A stretch of DNA of 64,000 nt. It comes from Hemicordylus capensis. Lineage: Eukaryota > Chordata > Lepidosauria > Squamata > Cordylidae. This document shows positions 34,205 through 46,019 of this stretch, one piece after another. The first letter of the stretch is position 1. Each line of letters opens with the position of its first letter. A program made the position numbers and the translations under genes. The stretch covers positions 142,700,001-142,764,000 of the forward strand of contig NC_069659.1 in assembly GCF_027244095.1 (NCBI RefSeq), read 5' to 3'. The notes below the pieces were generated by a model that ran no database searches, was not told where the DNA came from, and was given only the letters and a program-made list of their open reading frames with translations.

Positions 34205-34734
34205 GTAAGTTAATGCAAGGTATTTAGCTCTGTACCCATTTCAGTGATGTTAATACCCTAGCTGTTAAGATATGGAATTTACTAGATAAGTTTGGCGTAC
34301 AGTGTTTTCTCATTTAGCCACTGTTGTTTCAAAGCTGTTGCTCTATAACACTCTACAGTGTATAATGTTAATGTAACCCACAATCCTCCGCACTGAAGAA
34401 CTCATAGGCCCACATCCTGACTAATGTTGCGCTAATGCAAGGCCTGACTAATGTTGCGCTAAGTCTGGAGCTTGCGTTCTTGCATGGCAGGGTGTGCAGG
34501 CTCTGGTATGCCTCATATGTTTTGCAGAGAACACAATTCCTTGTGATTTTGCACAACGATACGATCTTCTTGCACTAGTGGAACTTTGTTAGTGCAATGT
34601 TATAATGTTGGCTACAGTTGCCAGCCTAATAGTTTAAATGGGAAAGTAAAATAGATCTTTCCATAATGAACTTCAGGAAAAATATGATAGAATGGATCAG
34701 TTCTTTAGATCTTGTAATTTCCGAGTAATGGTCT

Positions 34735-34780
34735 GTTTATTGCACATATAATAAACTTGATTTGACTTGACTTGATAGTA
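34735..34780 (+). repeat. LINE 3' tail with (TTGACT)n end
   Basis: ATAATAAACTTGATTTGACT and a repeated TTGACT resemble the 3' end of the LINE at 28179 (AATAAAGCTTGATTCTGATT). This is a heavily truncated copy. Confidence 0.4.
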
Positions 34781-34870
34781 TGAGGGGAGGAGAATATGGC
34801 AACAAAATGAGAGTTTTGCAATGCCTTCTAGATGACTGGCTAAACGTTTTACCGTTCATAAGGCAGACGA

Positions 34871-35094
34871 TAGGTATGTGCACGGAACTGGTTCAAAAGG
34901 TGCGCGCAGGCACGTCGGATACTTCTGGTTGTATCTGGCAGGGAGGTATGCTGCCGCCCTGATGAACTTTGGAAAAAAGGAGTGCCGGTGGGGGAAGAGC
35001 GGAGGGAGGGGTAAATGCAACCTCCCCCTCTCTTAAAGCAGCACCCCCAGCTCCACCATTGAACCTCTCCCGCCTGGTTCCGTGCACATCCCTA
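34871..35094. mobile_element. hAT MITE, TAGG(G/T)ATGTGCAC family
   Basis: The ends TAGGTATGTGCACGGAACTG and CGTGCACATCCCTA are inverted. The 8-bp near-duplications are GCAGACGA (34863-34870) and GCAGACAA (35095-35102). The GC-rich interior has no gene. Confidence 0.8.
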
Positions 35095-35164
35095 GCAGAC
35101 AAAGCTATGAAGGATATGATAGAAGCATGGGAAATCCGTAAATGCCTGTCAATTTTATTTTTAA

Positions 35165-35681
35165 CTAGTTTTTTTTAGGCCCGTTAAATTAACGGGTGCT
35201 AGGAGAGTTGTGCGCCGCTATTCCCCCTCCCGCCGCCTCCATACTGCGGCCGGTCTCCCCGGCCAGGCAAGGGCCCCCTGCCACCACCGGCCTTGCCTTT
35301 CCGGGCCGGCTGGCCTCCGCGGCCGGACCGGGCCCGCCACTGCCTCCTCCCCCCCCCGCGACCCAGTCTCTCTCTGGGCGGGCCATCTTCCCCGTCCCTC
35401 GTTTTGTTTTTTGGCCGCCGCCATTGCCCCTGGCTTATTCGGGGTGGCCGTCTCATCCTGCCGCATCCTGCCTCGGCCAGTTTCCCCCTCCCCCGCATAC
35501 CCGGCTTCTTCGGGGCGGCCGCTTCTGGCCGCCCAAGATGGCTGCCGGGTCCCGGCGGTCGTTTGTCCCTTGCTCTGTTCTGGGCATGCGCTCCGAGCAT
35601 GCCCAGAACAGGCCAGGGAGGCACGAACGCACGCGTTGGTGTCCGTCCACGGACGGACACCAAGGCTTTTATTAGAGAGGA
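35165..35681 (-). mobile_element. Non-autonomous Helitron
   Basis: Read on the minus strand it starts TCCTCTCTAATAAAAGCC and ends with the hairpin CCCGTTAATTTAACGGG, a short A-rich spacer and CTAG. It is inserted exactly between A (35682) and T (35164). A 5' TC, a 3' CTRR preceded by a ~16-nt stem-loop and AT-site insertion without target duplication are the defining Helitron features. Two further palindromes lie inside, GGTGTCCGTCC/GGACGGACACC near the 5' end and TGTTCTGGGCATG/CATGCCCAGAACA at about 35576-35611. The interior is GC-rich and has no Rep/helicase gene. Confidence 0.78.
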
Positions 35682-35837
35682 TAAACATGTAGTGAGTGGA
35701 AGCATTCTTCACGCAGCATACTACTGGAACTGGGTTCCACTGGGAATGGCAAAGACTAGCAGTATAACTACATTTTTAAAAAATCATGCACATTAAATAA
35801 AAATTGCAATATCAGTATTTATTAATTGAGATCATTA

Positions 35838-36262
35838 CTATTACTACTATTTATATACTGCTTTTCAACAAAAATTTTCAACGTGGCTTACATGGAAAGA
35901 TAGATAAATAATAAAAAGATGGTTCTTTGTCCCCGAAGGGCTCACAATCTAAAAAGAAACATAAGGTAGACAACAACCACCACAACTGGAGGGGTGCTGT
36001 GCTGGGGTTGGATAGGGCCAGTTGCTTTCCCCTTTCTAAATATAAGAGAATCACCACTTTAAAAGGTGCATTTTTGCTCAGTTAGCAGGGATTATAGTGT
36101 GTGTGTGTGTGTGTGTGTGTAGTGTATAGTGTATATAGTTGTATGGTATATAACAACAAATATTTATATACCGCTTTTCAACAAACATTTCCAAAGTGTT
36201 TGAAATAACATAGAGAAATAACAAATAAGATAGATCCCTGTCCCCAAAGGGCTCATAATCAT
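35838..36262 (+). repeat. Two copies of repeat family A
   Basis: 35838-36090 is a fairly complete copy (TATACTGCTTTTCAACAAAA ... TTTGCTCAGTTAGCAGGGA). A (GT)n tract (36096-36120) separates it from a partial second copy, 36148-36262, that stops after the GGGCTCATAATC block. Confidence 0.65.
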
Positions 36263-36944
36263 AATATAGTATGTATCCCTTCATAAAGTTTGTCTACTTT
36301 TAAACTCCCAAAAGACTGTAGGTGGTAGCGGGGCAGAATTCTCAGCTGATGTCCTTTGTAATTATACAGTTCCTCAATAGCAGCCAGTGCTTCCCACTAT
36401 CAGTGACATGACTGAGCTACATGGGCCATTGATTTATCCAGTACAATGACTCTGATCTCTCTTCTTGTTGAAAGTGTTTCATTTTTGTCCTGTGCTTTCA
36501 GACATACATGTCAGAAGGAGAACATAAAATATATGCCTTTATTTATGCTAGATGGTTGAATGTCAGCCGCATGACTGTATTAGAATTAGATTAGGCAGTT
36601 CTTTCTCATACATAAAAGACTTAGGAATCAATAGGATTTCTCATACATAAATCTAGAAATCTGTACAGCTGTGATGTTGCCACAGAACTGAGTGGCCCTG
36701 AGAATCTCTGCTTTTGTTCTTAAGCTTCCAGGCCTCAGGGTAATAGAAGAGTAGGGGAGAGAACTTTAAAATCTGTGATTAAATTCTTCTTGAGGGGTTT
36801 GGGGTTTTTTGTGTTGGTTTGTTTTTTGCTCTGAGTACTTTGTATTAGTGGAAATATATCCTTAATTACATTTTATCTTTGCTACAAGCCTGTAATGTAA
36901 CTAAGGTTGAGAAGCAGTGTCTTATCCAAGAACATATCAGGATG

Positions 36945-37245
36945 TGTAGGACCACTTCAGACAATCCAACAGACCAATGTTTATTTGGTCATGAATGTGA
37001 TCTGAAGCATGCTGAACCTCCCCCTTTTTTTTAAATCTCAATTGAATATCCAGTTTAGATGAAATCTCAGTTTCATATCTTAGTTTCAAAACCATAGTTG
37101 AACCACAGCTACCAGGTTCAGACAATACACCAGAGTTGGGGTGGGCAGAAGGGAGGAGAGAGTGTGTGGGCATAGAAGGCTTCAGTTCATGTTTATGATT
37201 CAACAAGCCATGGTTTGCTGCGTTGTCTAAACGGGCCCATGGTCT
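36945..37245. repeat. Possible MITE with imperfect inverted ends
   Basis: GGACCACTTCAGACAATCC at the left and GCGTTGTCTAAACGGGCCC at the right are imperfect inverted complements. Internal copies of ACCATAGTTGAACCAC and AGCCATGGTTTGCTG add to the symmetry. No clear target duplication was seen. Confidence 0.4.
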
Positions 37246-37253
37246 TGCATATA

Positions 37254-38240
37254 CAGGTGGTCCTTGTTATTGCAAGGGTTCTGTTCTGGCCTACAACTGT
37301 GGATAATGAAACCTTAAGTCAATGGGAATGGTGGGGATTAGGTTCTGGAGCCCAGGAAAATGACCAAATAATCACTGAAAAGGCAGGGTAAAAGCAGAAA
37401 TAAGGATGGAGCACAGCACTGTATCTTGGCCACCTAGCTCTCCTGCTCCTCCAGCAATGCGCCCCCCCCCCCCTCGCCAGCTTCTCCAGTAATGTCTAAT
37501 CATGACATTTCCTCACTCTTCTGTTGAAGTCCAGCACTTAGCAGTACAAGCCCCTTGGACTGATTGGTTGGTAGGTTAGCCAAATAGGCAGCAAGAAATT
37601 AAATCCAATTCAAGTAAACGCACACCGAGGAGTGTGTGAGAATCAAGGAGTGAGAGGAGAATCAATTTTCAATGGATAATCAAAATCAATTTTTAAGTTT
37701 TAATTTAAATTGAATTTTTGATTGTAATTTAAATTAAATAATTCAGTGCAGTAATTATCAAAACTAAAAAAAAGTTAATTTTAAATTTCCCCCCATTAAA
37801 ATTAAATTTATAAAAGTGATAATTAGCATCTTATGAGAGCAGCACAATCCTGCAAGAGGTTCCAAAAAAATGACTCCAGAGGAATGTCTCTAAAAAGCCT
37901 CCAAAAGCTCCAGAGCAATGGCTCCTGAAGGCTCCCAGTGGCTCCCTAAGGATGCAAGATGCTACTCAAAATGGCTTTTAGAAGCACAAACGACTCAGAA
38001 CATGCAGACCAAAGCACTTCACTGCCCTCCTCCAAACTCCTCTTACAATCCATGAGCACATGCAGAAAGAGCACAAGCATGTAAGGGCAGAACTGCACTG
38101 ACGAAAACTCTGGATATGCAAAGCTGCGTACGGTGGATAACGAAGTCCAGTATATATTGCATAGATATATATCCAGGATATATTTCGCGTAGATATGTGA
38201 AACCATGAATGCTGAAACCGTGGATAACGAGGGCCACCTG
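37254..38240. mobile_element. Tigger/pogo-like mariner remnant
   Basis: The left end CAGGTGGTCCTTGTTATTGC is preceded by TA. The right end GGATAACGAGGGCCACCTG is its inverted partner. Extra GTGGATAA(T/C)GA copies sit near both ends, as in Tigger termini. It is about 990 bp, and no transposase frame survives. A C run near 37459-37470 and a decayed interior suggest an older copy than the Tc1 element. Confidence 0.65.
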
Positions 38241-38416
38241 GATAAGCCAATGAGCTAAAGCTCATTGGCAAGATTTCAAAATGGGTCTGCTGGCATTATG
38301 CTGGTGCTCTCAGATTGATTTAGAGATGCCAGAGTAGGTCTGATGAGGGCACCTTCACCAAAATAGACTTTTCTCCATGACTTCTGTGTTTCTGTTATCT
38401 CTCAAAGCTCCTGCAT

Positions 38417-38490
38417 CAGTTTTTATTTTTTTATTTAACATATTTATATACTGCCAAAAGCCTGTGTCTCAGAGCAGTATACAACAAAAG
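38417..38490 (-). repeat. Short LINE/SINE 3' tail
   Basis: TTTATTTTTTTATTTAACAT then TATATACTGCCAAAAGCC is the reversed tail of an L2-type or repeat-A-type element. Confidence 0.4.
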
Positions 38491-38717
38491 TTTTTCTTCT
38501 CCTTCGTTAGCAACCCTTTCCTCTCCAACATCCAGGTGAACTGGATGGCTTGTTATAAGATGGATGTTATATTTTTTTACATAAATCTGTGCCATCAAAC
38601 TAAAATTATGCACATTCAGTAAATGTACTGCATTTAAATAATGTGTTCCATTGCAGAATTTGTGATGTTTTGTTACTACATTTTAATACTCGGGTATATA
38701 TTTGCATGTTTTCCTAG

Positions 38718-38775
38718 TGACATAAAGTTGTGCCCTTGAGTCAGTGTTGACTCTTGGCGACCACAGAGCCATGTG
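38718..38775 (-). repeat. Fragment of Sauria-type SINE
   Basis: AGTTGTGCCCTTGAGTCAGT then GACTCTTGGCGACCACAGAG corresponds to the tail half of the SINEs at 4696 and 58952. The rest is missing. Confidence 0.6.
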
Positions 38776-39522
38776 GCATACATGTTTATAAATATGAGGC
38801 AAGCACTGAATTCTGGAGACTTTCTTCTTTATATTGGATACAAAAGAGGCTTAAGAAAGGAGACCAGCCCTGTTTGAGTATGACTGTGTAAGCCCTCGTC
38901 AGTTGGCACAGTGCATGTCTTCTGTAGCCAACACATGCAGTCTTTTGCAGAAAGAACTTTTCTTGCCAGTAATCCAGAAAATACTTGTCCTTAATTCATT
39001 CCCAGATGTCAGCAGTTAGATCTGTGTTATGCATTCAGGGCTCTTCTGGAGTAAAGAATGCCTCGTATATCCAATACAGAATGCAACAGTACAGCATGTG
39101 GTACTTGTGTAGATTGCCATGATTATCCTATATGAATTATCATCACCAGATAATAAATATATCTTTTCAGCTGCCAAAGACTGAACCTTCATGAAGCAGA
39201 ATACAATGTCACAATGCAGATTTCACAGGAACTACTCTAGAGTTTTAACGGAACTTAAATATTGCCGTGCCCTAAATTCCTCATGTAGCTACCAACCTAC
39301 CTACCTGCATGTGTGCAACAAAATACACACACACACGATCATTATGTTTGACACTTTGCATGCAAACTATGTATTGTTTCCTACACCAACATGTTTTCTG
39401 TGAAGAAAAACCTAATGTGTGAGGTAGACTTGAATCACTTGTAGATTACCGTAGTGATGCCTTGGATTTAATAACTTGGTTCTGAACCACTTTATTAAAA
39501 CACCATCCCTTATTATTGGCAG

Positions 39523-39652
39523 GTGATAATGATAAGCATCACATGGAGGATTTTGCTCTTTGGAAGGCAGCCAAGCCGCGAGAAATGTGCTGGGATTCTC
39601 CCTGGGGGAAAGGAAGACCAGGCTGGCACATTGAGTGTTCTACAATATCAAG
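39523..39652 (+). CDS. CARS2: CARS2 coding exon 7, zinc and substrate site
   Basis: A 130-bp exon (acceptor TTGGCAG, donor GTCAGC) encodes [40 protein letters not shown] and TIS. The [10 protein letters not shown] and [13 protein letters not shown] blocks are hallmarks of cysteinyl-tRNA synthetases. The Cys of HIECS is a catalytic zinc ligand. Confidence 0.96.
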
Positions 39653-39836
39653 GTCAGCCTCTGTGGAGTTGCTCCCCTTTTCTTTTTTCCAAGCATGCAT
39701 TAACAAGGGGTAAAGCGTCGCTCACATGATCAGTAGCTGAACCTGTTTATGTTAGTTACCAAAAATGAATGGCCATAGCCGTCTGGGAAATTGAGCCTGA
39801 AAGGTTTTTGAACAAAGTGAATAGGTTTGCTGCAGT

Positions 39837-40110
39837 AAGAACATAAGAACGAACAGCTCTGCTGGACCAGGTCCAAGGCCTATCTAGTGCAGCATTCTGT
39901 TTCACCATATGCCTCCGGGAAGTCCACAGGAAAGAGCTAAGGGCATGCCCTCTCTCCTAGTGTTGCTCCTCTGCAACTGGTATTGAGAGGCATCTTGCTT
40001 CTGAGGCTGGAGGTGGCCTATAGCTCTCAGACTAGTAGCCTTTGATAGACTTTTCCTCCATGAATTTATCTGAGCGCTCCAGGCTGGTATCCATAGCCCT
40101 GTCAAACACT
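39837..40110 (-). mobile_element. CR1-type LINE 3' end
   Basis: GTAAGAACATAAGAACGAAC, CTCTGCTGGACCAGGTCCAA, TCTCTCCTAGTGTTGCTCCT and GCTTCTGAGGCTGGAGGTGG are the reversed 3' region of the LINE whose plus-strand copy lies at 62890-63725. It is 5'-truncated. Confidence 0.75.
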
Positions 40111-40268
40111 ACAAAAGTCAAGAAGGCACATTGATTGTGAGATGCCCCTCACACACTAGCCCTGTTCAGTCACTCAGAAGCTGGGTACATTGCACCTAGA
40201 GATGGGGCAAATAGGGTGGGTGGATGCATCGTCTTGCAACTCCCCCAAGCTGATGTGCTTCTCTAGCG

Positions 40269-40290
40269 CCCCCCCCCCCCGGGGGGGGGG
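40269..40290. repeat. C12-G10 homopolymer palindrome
   Basis: Twelve C (40269-40280) are followed at once by ten G (40281-40290). The stretch can fold back completely. It may be real or a sequencing/assembly artefact. Confidence 0.6.
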
Positions 40291-40954
40291 TCAGTGGTTG
40301 TGCAGAGGCAAGCACTGCACCTGGCAAGTGTTTCTTCTTAAGATCTTAAATACTAGTTGATGTGCTCCCCTCACCCCAGTTTCAGGCTGACAGCTTGGAT
40401 AGGGCTACTGTTGGAGCCAAATCATGATTTTTAAACTGTGGCTTGTAATTTGGGTTAAAGTGGCCTAAAAGACCACAGTGCAACAGGAAGGGAAATGCTG
40501 AAAGGCTGGTTTGGAGCATATGGGGATGGGTACTGAATAATAATTTTAAAAGTCAGCGCCTTCTGCACACCAAGCACCTGTACTTAAACATACAGGGTGA
40601 CGGTAAAAGGGAGGCATTGTTGTGAGGCCTTCATGCACAAACCCAACACTGCCTTTTATCCTTTTACCATGTGTGTGTCCAGTTTTCCTGCAACTGAGTG
40701 CACAAAGAGTTTTCATCAAGAAGCCTTTCCAGTAGCCTGAAATGTATGTATGTATGTTTTTTCAATGTAGTGGTTCAAAAAGAGCAACCACACTGGAATA
40801 ATAGTAAACTATGCATACAGTTTTAAAGGTTGCTGGACTAACTGAATGTGGAATAAGGAAGTGGGAGAGGAAGGAAATAGGTTGTAGGAATCTGCATGAA
40901 ACATTTTGTTGCCTCTATTTTGAGGTGCTGAAATGCTTCAGGTTTCCCCCACTG

Positions 40955-41355
40955 AATCATTTTGGTGGGGGCGAGAGAGCACTTTGAAAGGAGGAAAGCA
41001 GGTCTTACTTGCTCCTCCATGGCCCCTCCACCATCCCAGCACAGTGCTGTAGGGATTAAATGCCCTGCTGCAAGGCTGCTGCTAGCAGTGCGTGGGGCAT
41101 TGTCATGGAAATGGTGTCTGAGTATGCGGGGACACCATCTTGAGTGGCCAGCATGGTGTTGCTGACCACTCAAGTTGGCGCCCGCGCATGCTCAGACACC
41201 ATCTCCGTTAATATGACGACCCACATATTGCTGGGAGCAGCCCTGCACTGGGGCGTTTAATCCCTACAGCACTGTGCTGAGGTGGTGGAGGGGACATGGA
41301 GGATCAGGTAAGACCTGCTTTCCTCCACTTAAAGTGCTTGCTCTCCCCCCCTCCC
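40955..41355. repeat. Large foldback (about 400 bp) in CARS2 intron 7
   Basis: The left arm (GAGAGAGCACTTTGAAAGGA ... AGCACAGTGCTGTAGGGATT ... ACACCATCTTGAGTGGCCAG) is the inverted complement of the right arm (TGACCACTCAAG ... AATCCCTACAGCACTGTGCT ... TCCTCCACTTAAAGTGCTTG). The centre is near 41163. There is no coding capacity. It is MITE-like. Confidence 0.65.
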
Positions 41356-41584
41356 CCGCGCCGCCACCCCTGGATGTGCATGGGTCCAATTGCAATTTAT
41401 ACACCTACTTGGGGAGGGGTGTGTGTGATTATTGATGTCAAAGAAATTTCGCTCTTTGTAGATAAGCCTGCTTTACCCTTTGACCGTTTGGAAGTTAGAA
41501 TCAGGCCGCAATTAACTGCTATTACAATGAAATTCCTTGGGCAAAGATTATACTAATCCTAGTGAGGGCCACAACTGCCTGGAA

Positions 41585-41713
41585 CAGTGGTTCTCAGACT
41601 TGGTTCTCCAGATATTCTTGGACTACAACTCCCATCATCTCCAGCCATTGTGACTAGGAGTGATAGGAGTTATAGTCCAACAACATCTGGGGACCCGAGT
41701 TTGAGAACCCCTG
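41585..41713. mobile_element. hAT MITE, CAGTGGTTCTCA...TTGAGAACCCCTG
   Basis: Inverted ends are typical of hAT-Charlie-like elements. The flanking octamers GCCTGGAA and GCCTAGAG match at 6 of 8. The interior has CTACAACTCCCATCAT and GAGTTATAGTCCAACAACAT arms. Confidence 0.7.
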
Positions 41714-42990
41714 GCCTAGAGTTAAATAGAAATAAAATAATGGCACATCCAACTGGTAAACCATAATGGCTGTCCCTTCAGAGGTGTGCAACACACAGTT
41801 GGTTTTTGCCCAACAGCAGCTACCCTCACACTCTTTTTTTAGATGCCAGGCTGTTTGAAATGCCATGTTATGGAGCCTAGGTTGCTGCTGTTCAACAAGA
41901 AGCAGCAAAACAGAGTCGTGGCCTTGGTTGCATCTTGTGCCTTCTTGAAGTAGCACCAGTGTGTGTGCAATCTCTAGGGTGGGAAAATGAATTGGAAATT
42001 CTGAACCTATAGGGAATGAGAGGTAGGTGTTTCCTCTAAACAAGATGGACATTGGTGGGGAATGGAAATGCATTGTCTCTTTCGGTGCCATCCTTGGCTG
42101 AAGATTTTAGTTAATTAGTTAAACTACCCATATGTTGTCATACAGGTCTGCATGAAGCTTATATTTGTAGAAATGCAGTATTACAATCTTCACTGTGAAA
42201 GCAAAACATTACAATAAGTATATTTTTACATTTTTCCGAGAATTCCAATTGTGTGCTGCCAGATTGGGAGAATGTAAGGGGAGTGGGGAGCAGATTCCTC
42301 CCCCCGAAAGCCCCCTTCCAATCCCACCCCCACCAGCTTTTCCCCTGGTGCCTAGAAAATACTCAGTATCGGACTATATGCACTTGTATGGGGAAAAAGA
42401 AACGTGCTAAGTATTGTGGTTATGTTAAGGCAGCTTCATGCATTGTACTTCTAATTTTGTACGAGCAAAACATTTCATGAGTACTTGTAACAATTAATGT
42501 ACATGCAATAAATTGATATTTGCCACCACAGGTATCCTATAGGCTCATGTGCATGGAGCTGGGATTAGCTACAGCTCCTGCAGCATGTTCGCACAGTGAT
42601 GTGTGAAGCCATTCTCATTTACATATGTGTCTCACAAAGTAGTACAGTAATAATAAATAATAAAGCCATCTTGGGAAATGCTACCAGCCAGTAACTGTGA
42701 TTGTTCACTTTATTTAAGATGGCCAAATGTGAAGTGTGAACTGGAAAATTGAATAAGATGCCAACAGCAATTTTTGCAGCTCTTACAGTTCGCAGAACTG
42801 CTCCTGGTCTTATATGTGATTGCTGAGTTCACACGCTACATGCATACTCTGAATGCTTAGACTATTCTTATGGGGGCAGGTGGCTATATTGTGTGAACTG
42901 ACAATCCATTGCTGTAGTTGTGGGGTAAATGTGTGCTAAATTGCACTTCAAATCTTGATTCCTAATGTACTGTAATCTGGAAACATCTCT
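41714..42990. other. CARS2 intron 7, middle part: nothing recognised
   Basis: AT-rich unique-looking sequence. No exon, repeat family or inverted structure that I can support. Confidence 0.4.
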
Positions 42991-42994
42991 TACT

Positions 42995-43490
42995 ACTATT
43001 ATTTAGATACTGCTTTTCAACAACAACAAAAGTTATCAAAGTGGTCTATGTAGAAAAATAAATTAAATAATAATAATAATAAGGTTCCCTGTTCTCCAAA
43101 GGCTCACGGTCTAAAAAGAAACACAAGAGAGACACCAGTAAGAGCTGGTAAAGGAATGCTGTGCTGAGGTTAAATAGGGCCAGCTTGCCTATAGCCAAAG
43201 GGATAGCCACTCAAAGATCTGTGCTCCATTAATTTGTCCACGCCCCACTTAAAGTCATCCAAGCTGGTGGCCATCACCACATCTCATTCTAGATAATTCC
43301 ATAGATTAATTATGTGCTGTGTGAAAAGGTGCTTCCTTTGGTTGCTCCTAAATTTTTCTGACAAGTTTAATAGAATGAACCCTGGTTCTAGTATTGTGAG
43401 AGAGGAAGAATTTCTCCATATCCACGTTCTCCAAACCATGCATCATTTTATAAATCTGTATCATGTCTCCCCTTAGCTGTCTACTTATTT
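42995..43490 (-). repeat. Repeat A copy followed by CR1-type LINE fragment
   Basis: 42995-43185 matches repeat A (ATACTGCTTTTCAACAACAA ... GATAGCC region altered). From 43190 the minus strand has the CR1 C-terminal order: a RGDMIQIYKMMHGLENVDME-like frame with HNTRTR, and plus-strand blocks ACCCTGGTTCTAGTATTGTG, AAAAGGTGCTTCCTTTGGTT and GTGGCCATCACCACATCT. The frame is decayed. Confidence 0.6.
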
Positions 43491-44626
43491 TATTTTAAAT
43501 TGGTTGCTCCTTATGCTTAACTGCTGTGAGATGAGAACTGTGCCTCCATCAATTTGTTTAGGTGTACAAATACATGAGAACAGAACAACCCAAAACATCA
43601 GGAAAAAAGATTAATATAATACCAGGCTGAAATATCTCTCTCTAAAAACTATGAATATGGATAGGAATGGGTATTTTAATACTAAGAATTAAAAGTTCTA
43701 CATAGGACAGCTTAAAACACAATTAAGTTTTTTTTTTTTAAAGTATTAAACATCCCAATACATATACCAATAAAATACTATAAAAGTGTCCCAAAGTATA
43801 TGTAGTAAAATAGTGCTCACAAATGAGCGAAAATCTTCTTGAAAACTTTTCAGTTCAGTGCTATGTTGCCAAATAGTATGAAGTCTTCTTAAAGTCTTGT
43901 CCAGTAAGTCAAACTTTAGACTTTAATGTCTTCCTCAGTGATTTTATCATGCTAATACATGAGTGCAGGCATTTGACAAATGCTATGCATCAATTAAAAA
44001 AAAGGTTTGAAGTAAACAAAAATACAATTCCTTTCTCTCAAGTAGAACAAAAGAAAGGAATTGCATCCAGTGCTGTTATCAGTACTATTTTCCGTAGTAA
44101 CTTCCACAGATACATTTGTATTTCTCAAATCAAAAGGCCTCCTTTGAGGAGGTAGTGGCCAATTTCCAGACTAATGAAGTGTGCATGCAGTGTGTTGTGA
44201 TCCACACTAAATTGTTGCAGTTACTCGTGCTCTGTACCACCTGAAAACAGCCCCCTGAGGGATATGTGAACCTTAGGGACATATTTTTGAATAACTCGGA
44301 GTGCTTCAAAGGGAAGGGGAGTTTGACAGAAATTGCCGCCCGCCCCCCTTTGCATGAGTCTGGCGTGCAGTACACTGCATATGCTACCTGTTCTACATGT
44401 GCCCTTTATTAGCCTGGATATCAGCCTGTGTTCTTAAAATTTGGCAGATAAGCTTGGGCAAGTGTTGTAGTGGATTGAATGGATTCCAGAGTTGACCCCT
44501 GATTCTTTTCTTTACTGACCTGGCGCAGGAGCTTGGATCATGAATCCCGCCTTTCAGTTGCTAATCTTTCTATTATGGTGGCAAGTCTCTTTATTTGTTT
44601 TAAATCACTGGATATTACTGTTACAG

Positions 44627-44760
44627 TCTAGTGTTTGGAGGACACTTGGATATCCATACGGGTGGAATAGATCTTGCATTTCCCCATCATGAAAATGAAA
44701 TTGCTCAGTGTGAGGCATATCATCAGTGTGAGCAATGGGGAAATTATTTTCTACATTCTG
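44627..44760 (+). CDS. CARS2: CARS2 coding exon 8, zinc-site histidine and glutamate
   Basis: A 134-bp exon (acceptor TTACAG, donor GTAAGT) encodes [40 protein letters not shown] and FLHS. The D(I/L)[15 protein letters not shown] block is the most characteristic motif of the family and provides the remaining zinc ligands. Confidence 0.97.
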
Positions 44761-45003
44761 GTAAGTTCTAGCTTAAGTAAATCCATTTACATGTTGCTGT
44801 TGATGCATTTTTTGTCTTACATTATTCCTATTTTCATTTCTATCTTTCATATAGCTATATCGTTTCCAAGACAAAATCCACTTTTTAAGGAAAATGAAGA
44901 GGCACAATTCAGAATGAATTAGTTGCTTAACAAAGCCTTAATGCTTATTGAGAGGTTACTCTTCTCTTACCTCTCAGGGCTAATCAAAATATGATTATTT
45001 ATT

Positions 45004-45226
45004 AGCCCTATTCAGATGTTATGTTGTACGTTCATATTGAAGTCTGTACACTTGTATGTGTTTTTGTGGGAATAACTGTACACTCTTTTGTAAAAGCAAT
45101 CCTGGGTGCAGACCCCCTCAAATACAGGATGCACATGCTGTACATAATGTGTGAATAGCTGTACGTGCATACAGATCTGTGTGTACACTGTCTACAGATT
45201 GTAGAACATAACGTGTGATTAGGGCT
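45004..45226. repeat. MITE with AGCCCTATT inverted ends
   Basis: AGCCCTATTCAGATGTTATG (left) and CATAACGTGTGATTAGGGCT (right) are inverted partners with a few mismatches. The interior contains further GTACA/TGTAC symmetry. The target duplication is unclear. Confidence 0.6.
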
Positions 45227-45707
45227 TTTGAGACCAAAACTGCATCTGAATCACTTAGCTCCATAATATGGTTGTGTAAAATTATGTTGGACCTACCACA
45301 TGAGTCAGTCCAGTTGTGTGGAATGGCTCCAAACCATCTGTTGCCTGGGAGAAGCGGTGACAGTATAGAAGCAGTTCATGCAGTTGGCCTAACTTGCACA
45401 CTCAGCCCACTGCAAATGTGTCCCACGCATGGAGCTGTGCATTCAGAAATACAGTATATTTCAATAAACTTCACATGAGACAAATTATGATTGATTGGAG
45501 GAAACCAGGAGTACGTTTTCTTCTCTCCCTAAAGACTGCATACCTTTTATCTTTATTGAAGTAACATTTGCTTCTGGTGAATGTCACTAGAGTAGGACTT
45601 CTCTGCTTACTCCCAGGTTGCCTTTGACCACCACAAAGAGAATACCTGCTTCCTTAGTTGAAGAGAGAATTATGGGATAGTCTAACATCACTAAACATGA
45701 TTCTTCT

Positions 45708-46019
45708 TGGGCTGGTTTGGATGCCAACCCATCCAGTCACGCACTGGAGGAACATAGGCATTTATATCTTCACCTCCCACCTGGTGCACTGTCCTACTGT
45801 TGCCTGATAGCATGGGGGCGGTTCATTTGGACCATCCCTTGACACATGAATTAAACACTGCATTAAAGCAGTATTTAATTTGTGTGTTCAGTGATTCAGA
45901 CAAACTGCCTCCTATGTGATTATGAGGCATCGGGATAGTGCACGGGGAGTGGGAGAAACATATCTCCTCCCCCATGTGATTGAGACAGACTGGTAGACAT
46001 GTCATCCAAACTGGCCCCT
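45708..46019. repeat. MITE with GG(C)TGGTTTGGATG inverted ends
   Basis: TGGGCTGGTTTGGATGCC at the left and GTCATCCAAACTGGCCCC at the right are inverted. GGAGTGGGAGAAACATATCT and its surroundings form the right arm. It is non-coding. Confidence 0.5.

Noticed and set aside
35196-35796. Several overlapping 150-170-residue frames on both strands
   Set aside because: They lie in the GC-rich interior of the Helitron, overlap in every frame and match no family; they are composition artefacts.
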